Origin: Ruminococcaceae bacterium UBA1865
Lineage (GTDB): Bacteria > Bacillota > Clostridia > Oscillospirales > Acutalibacteraceae
Assembly (NCBI GenBank): GCA_002338255.1
Contig: DDHX01000007.1
Span: forward strand, 42,236-59,312
DNA length: 17,077 bases
Direction: 5' to 3'
A program made the translations under genes and the position numbers. Under the pieces are notes generated by a model. It did no database searches. It saw only the letters and a program-made list of their open reading frames with translations, and was not told the DNA's origin. Shown in pieces: positions 15,051-17,077 of the stretch (its first letter is position 1; every line of letters starts with the position of its first letter).

Positions 15051-15123
15051 AACGAGTAAAATTATTTCTTGTTCGCGGCAATCAATCGTATTCCGTATTT
15101 TGGCAGGAGAGGAATGTTTTATC

Positions 15124-15912
15124 ATGAATATTTTAGTTTGTATTAAGCAGGTTCCCGGAACCAACAAGGTTGAGGTTGACCCGGTAACTGGCGTGCTGAA
15201 CCGAAACGGCGTGGACAGCAAAATGAATCCATACGACCTTTACGCGATAGAAACCGCGTTGAAGCTCCGGGAGGAGAACGGCGGAAAAGTGAGTGTGATT
15301 AGCATGGGCCCCCCACAGGCTCAGGCCGTGATTTATGAAGCGTACTCCATGGGTGCTGATGAAGGCGCATTGATTTCCGACCGCAGGTTCGGCGGTGCGG
15401 ATGTGCTTGCGACCAGTTACACCATCTCACAGGGAATTCAAAAATTCGGCAGCTTCGACCTAATCCTCTGCGGCAAACAGACGACCGATGGCGACACCGC
15501 GCAGGTGGGGCCGGAAATATCGGAATGGCTTGGTATCCCATGTGTTTCCAATGTCCGCAAAATTGTAGAGGTCAATGAAAATGCAATCGTAGTAGAGATG
15601 GATATGCCCAATGATGTTGAAATTTCACGTGTGCAGTTTCCCTGCCTGTTGACAGTAGAAAAAGATATTTATCAACCAAGGCTTCCATCCTACGTGAAGA
15701 AGATAGATACGAAAAGCTGGGCTGTTCAGATGTTTTCACTCAATGATTTTGAAGACAAGGACGAGAAAAAATACGGTTTAAACGGTTCTCCCACACAGGT
15801 TCAGCGTATTTTTCCTCCCGAATCAAACAACCGGCGTGAACTGTGGAGCGAATCGGGAGATGTGCTCACGGACAGACTCTACGAAAAGGTCAAAGAATTA
15901 AAGTTTATTTGA
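15124..15912 (+). CDS. lctB: Electron transfer flavoprotein beta subunit, LctB-like
   Basis: A 262-residue EtfB, which carries a flavin or AMP and forms the electron-transfer heterodimer with EtfA. Typical features are MNILVCIKQVPGTNKVEVDP at the start, MNPYDLYAIETALKL, and the EtfB signature CGKQTTDGDTAQVGPEISEWLGIP (about 119-142). FPCLLTVEKDIYQPRLPSY follows. The ATG at 15124 is chosen because AGGAGAGG lies upstream and the protein begins canonically. The in-frame extension to 14986 would run through operator 2. The gene is followed after 13 bases by etfA. In lactate oxidisers of the A. woodii type this pair works with an FAD lactate dehydrogenase, driving lactate oxidation by NAD+ with co-oxidation of reduced ferredoxin. 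That enzyme would be expected just past the window. Confidence 0.95.
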   Translation: MNILVCIKQVPGTNKVEVDPVTGVLNRNGVDSKMNPYDLYAIETALKLREENGGKVSVISMGPPQAQAVIYEAYSMGADEGALISDRRFGGADVLATSYTISQGIQKFGSFDLILCGKQTTDGDTAQVGPEISEWLGIPCVSNVRKIVEVNENAIVVEMDMPNDVEISRVQFPCLLTVEKDIYQPRLPSYVKKIDTKSWAVQMFSLNDFEDKDEKKYGLNGSPTQVQRIFPPESNNRRELWSESGDVLTDRLYEKVKELKFI

Positions 15913-15925
15913 GGGAGGAAGCACG

Positions 15926-17077
15926 ATGGCTAAGCTGATTGTTCATCAGGATAAAATTGAAAATATTCAGGAATTGATCAATATCTGTCCGTTTGGCGCA
16001 TTGCAGGAAACAGATGGAAAAGTTGAAATTACCGCCGCCTGCAAAATGTGCAAGCTTTGCGTTAAAAAGGGGCCAAAGGGCGCAGTGGAATTTGTTGAGG
16101 AAGCTGTGCAGGCGATTGACAAAAGCAAATGGAAGGGCATTGCCGTTTATGTTGACCACACCGAGGGAGAAATTCACCCCGTTACATATGAACTGATTGG
16201 AAAAGCGCGTGAACTTGCGCAGAAAATCCATCAGCCGGTATATGCTATTTTTATGGGCAGCGGCATTACAGATAAAAGCCATGAACTTTTACACTATGAT
16301 GTGGATGAAGTATATGTATATGATCATCCGGCGCTCGACCGGTTTAAAATTGAGGCCTATGCCTCTGTTTTCGCGGACTTTATCAATCAGGTTCAGCCTG
16401 CGGCCATTTTGGTGGGCGCAACAACCGTCGGCCGTCAGCTTGCCCCGCGTGTGGCAGCACGTTTCCGCACCGGCCTTACCGCCGACTGCACGGTGCTCGA
16501 TATTTGTGAAAATACTGACCTGATACAAATTCGCCCGGCATTCGGCGGCAATATCATGGCGCAGATTTTAACCCCGAATAACCGCCCGCAAATGGCTACC
16601 GTGCGTTACAAAGTGATGAACGCACCGGAACGCATAAAAGAGGAAGCCGGAAAAGTCATCAGCTGCACCATAGCGCCGGAAAAACTGAAATGCCATGTTG
16701 AGGTCATCGATGTTGTGCCAAAGGAAAAAGAAAAAACGATTGAAAGTTCCGATGTGCTTGTAGTAGCCGGCCGCGGTGTTAAAAAAGAAGAGGATTTGGC
16801 TATGATACGCGAACTTGCCGACCTTTTGGGCGGGGAACTCGCCTGTACCAGACCGCTGGCGGAATCCGGCTGGGTGGATGCCAAACGGCAGGTTGGCCTG
16901 AGCGGAAGAACCGTGCGCCCAAAGCTGATTGTAACCTGCGGCGTTTCGGGAGCAATTCAATTTGTAGCCGGCATGAACAATTCTGACCATATTATTGCAA
17001 TCAACAACGACCCCAAGGCATCCATTTTCAAGACGGCAAATTACGGACTTGTTGGGGATTTGTATGAAATCGTACCG
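15926..17077 (+). CDS. lctC: Electron transfer flavoprotein alpha subunit with N-terminal Fe-S domain, LctC-like (partial)
   Basis: 384 codons are seen and probably about a dozen are missing beyond the window. The N-terminal ferredoxin-like domain (1-60) has four cysteines: C21 in INICPFGAL and C39, C42, C45 in ACKMCKLCVKKGP. They can ligate one [4Fe-4S] cluster; the usual fourth Cys of CxxCxxCxxxCP is Gly here. This pattern is what I know from LctC-type EtfA of bifurcating lactate dehydrogenases. The EtfA domain follows (KWKGIAVYVDHTEGEIHPVTYEL, LVGATTVGRQLAPRVAARF). The C-terminal FAD domain has AGRGVKKEEDL, TRPLAESGWVDAKRQVGLSG, VTCGVSGAIQFVAGM and NNDPKASIF. The start at ATG 15926 has GAGGGAGG at good spacing, and it is co-transcribed with etfB. 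The lactate role rests on domain type, regulator and operators; other acyl-CoA dehydrogenase partners remain possible. Confidence 0.94.
   Translation, partial: MAKLIVHQDKIENIQELINICPFGALQETDGKVEITAACKMCKLCVKKGPKGAVEFVEEAVQAIDKSKWKGIAVYVDHTEGEIHPVTYELIGKARELAQKIHQPVYAIFMGSGITDKSHELLHYDVDEVYVYDHPALDRFKIEAYASVFADFINQVQPAAILVGATTVGRQLAPRVAARFRTGLTADCTVLDICENTDLIQIRPAFGGNIMAQILTPNNRPQMATVRYKVMNAPERIKEEAGKVISCTIAPEKLKCHVEVIDVVPKEKEKTIESSDVLVVAGRGVKKEEDLAMIRELADLLGGELACTRPLAESGWVDAKRQVGLSGRTVRPKLIVTCGVSGAIQFVAGMNNSDHIIAINNDPKASIFKTANYGLVGDLYEIVP

Noticed and set aside
14986..15123. In-frame upstream extension of EtfB starting at 14986
   Set aside because: It would run through operator 2, lacks a ribosome site, and the protein starts canonically at 15124 after AGGAGAGG.
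15621..15634. CACGTG in etfB as a further LacI-type operator
   Set aside because: It is inside coding sequence and the flanks are not symmetric (TTTCACGTGTGC).

Overview
The window looks like the chromosome of a low-to-moderate GC anaerobic Bacillota of class Clostridia. The evidence is strong GGAGG ribosome sites, sigma-A promoters with TTGATA/TTGACA and TATAAT boxes, a YesMN-type two-component pair, Tn1549-type conjugative element debris, and an electron-bifurcating-type lactate dehydrogenase Etf pair. The species cannot be named from sequence alone.

Layout. (1) 1-3444: a sugar-type ABC solute-binding lipoprotein (minus strand, cut by the window edge) is divergent from an AraC-type response regulator and its YesM-like histidine kinase. 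This is the usual arrangement of a two-component system controlling a carbohydrate ABC transporter. (2) about 3385-6010: a decayed, minus-strand scar of an integrative conjugative element. It holds a VirD4/TraG coupling-protein C-terminus, a frameshifted winged-helix protein, a terminator, a degraded small ORF and a sigma-70 region 4-like protein. An AT-rich phospholipase-D-like (HKD) gene is joined abruptly to the broken virD4. The scar ends beside the 3' end of an RlmD/RumA-type 23S rRNA uracil methyltransferase gene, a known insertion target of such elements. (3) 6114-8856: divergent rumA-like and uraA-like (uracil permease) genes, each with a recognisable promoter; uraA has a hairpin in its short leader. 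(4) 9102-14042: a sugar catabolic unit. On the minus strand the order is DUF4867 protein, xylulokinase-like FGGY kinase, L-fucose/L-arabinose isomerase-like protein; a divergent LacI-type repressor lies on the plus strand. The intergenic region carries two near-identical palindromes, one just downstream of each promoter. (5) 14177-17077: a GntR/FCD regulator followed by EtfB and Fe-S-containing EtfA (cut by the window end), matching lctA-lctB-lctC of the Acetobacterium woodii lactate operon. Two AATTGGT-NNN-ACCAATT palindromes lie in the leader.

How it fits together: several separately regulated carbon-source modules (imported sugar, an aldose/ketose route to a pentulose phosphate, lactate) and pyrimidine uptake, interrupted by one mobile-element relic. 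The best candidates for new biology are the DUF4867/isomerase/kinase unit with its mirrored operators, and the HKD-nuclease gene spliced into the conjugative-element remnant.
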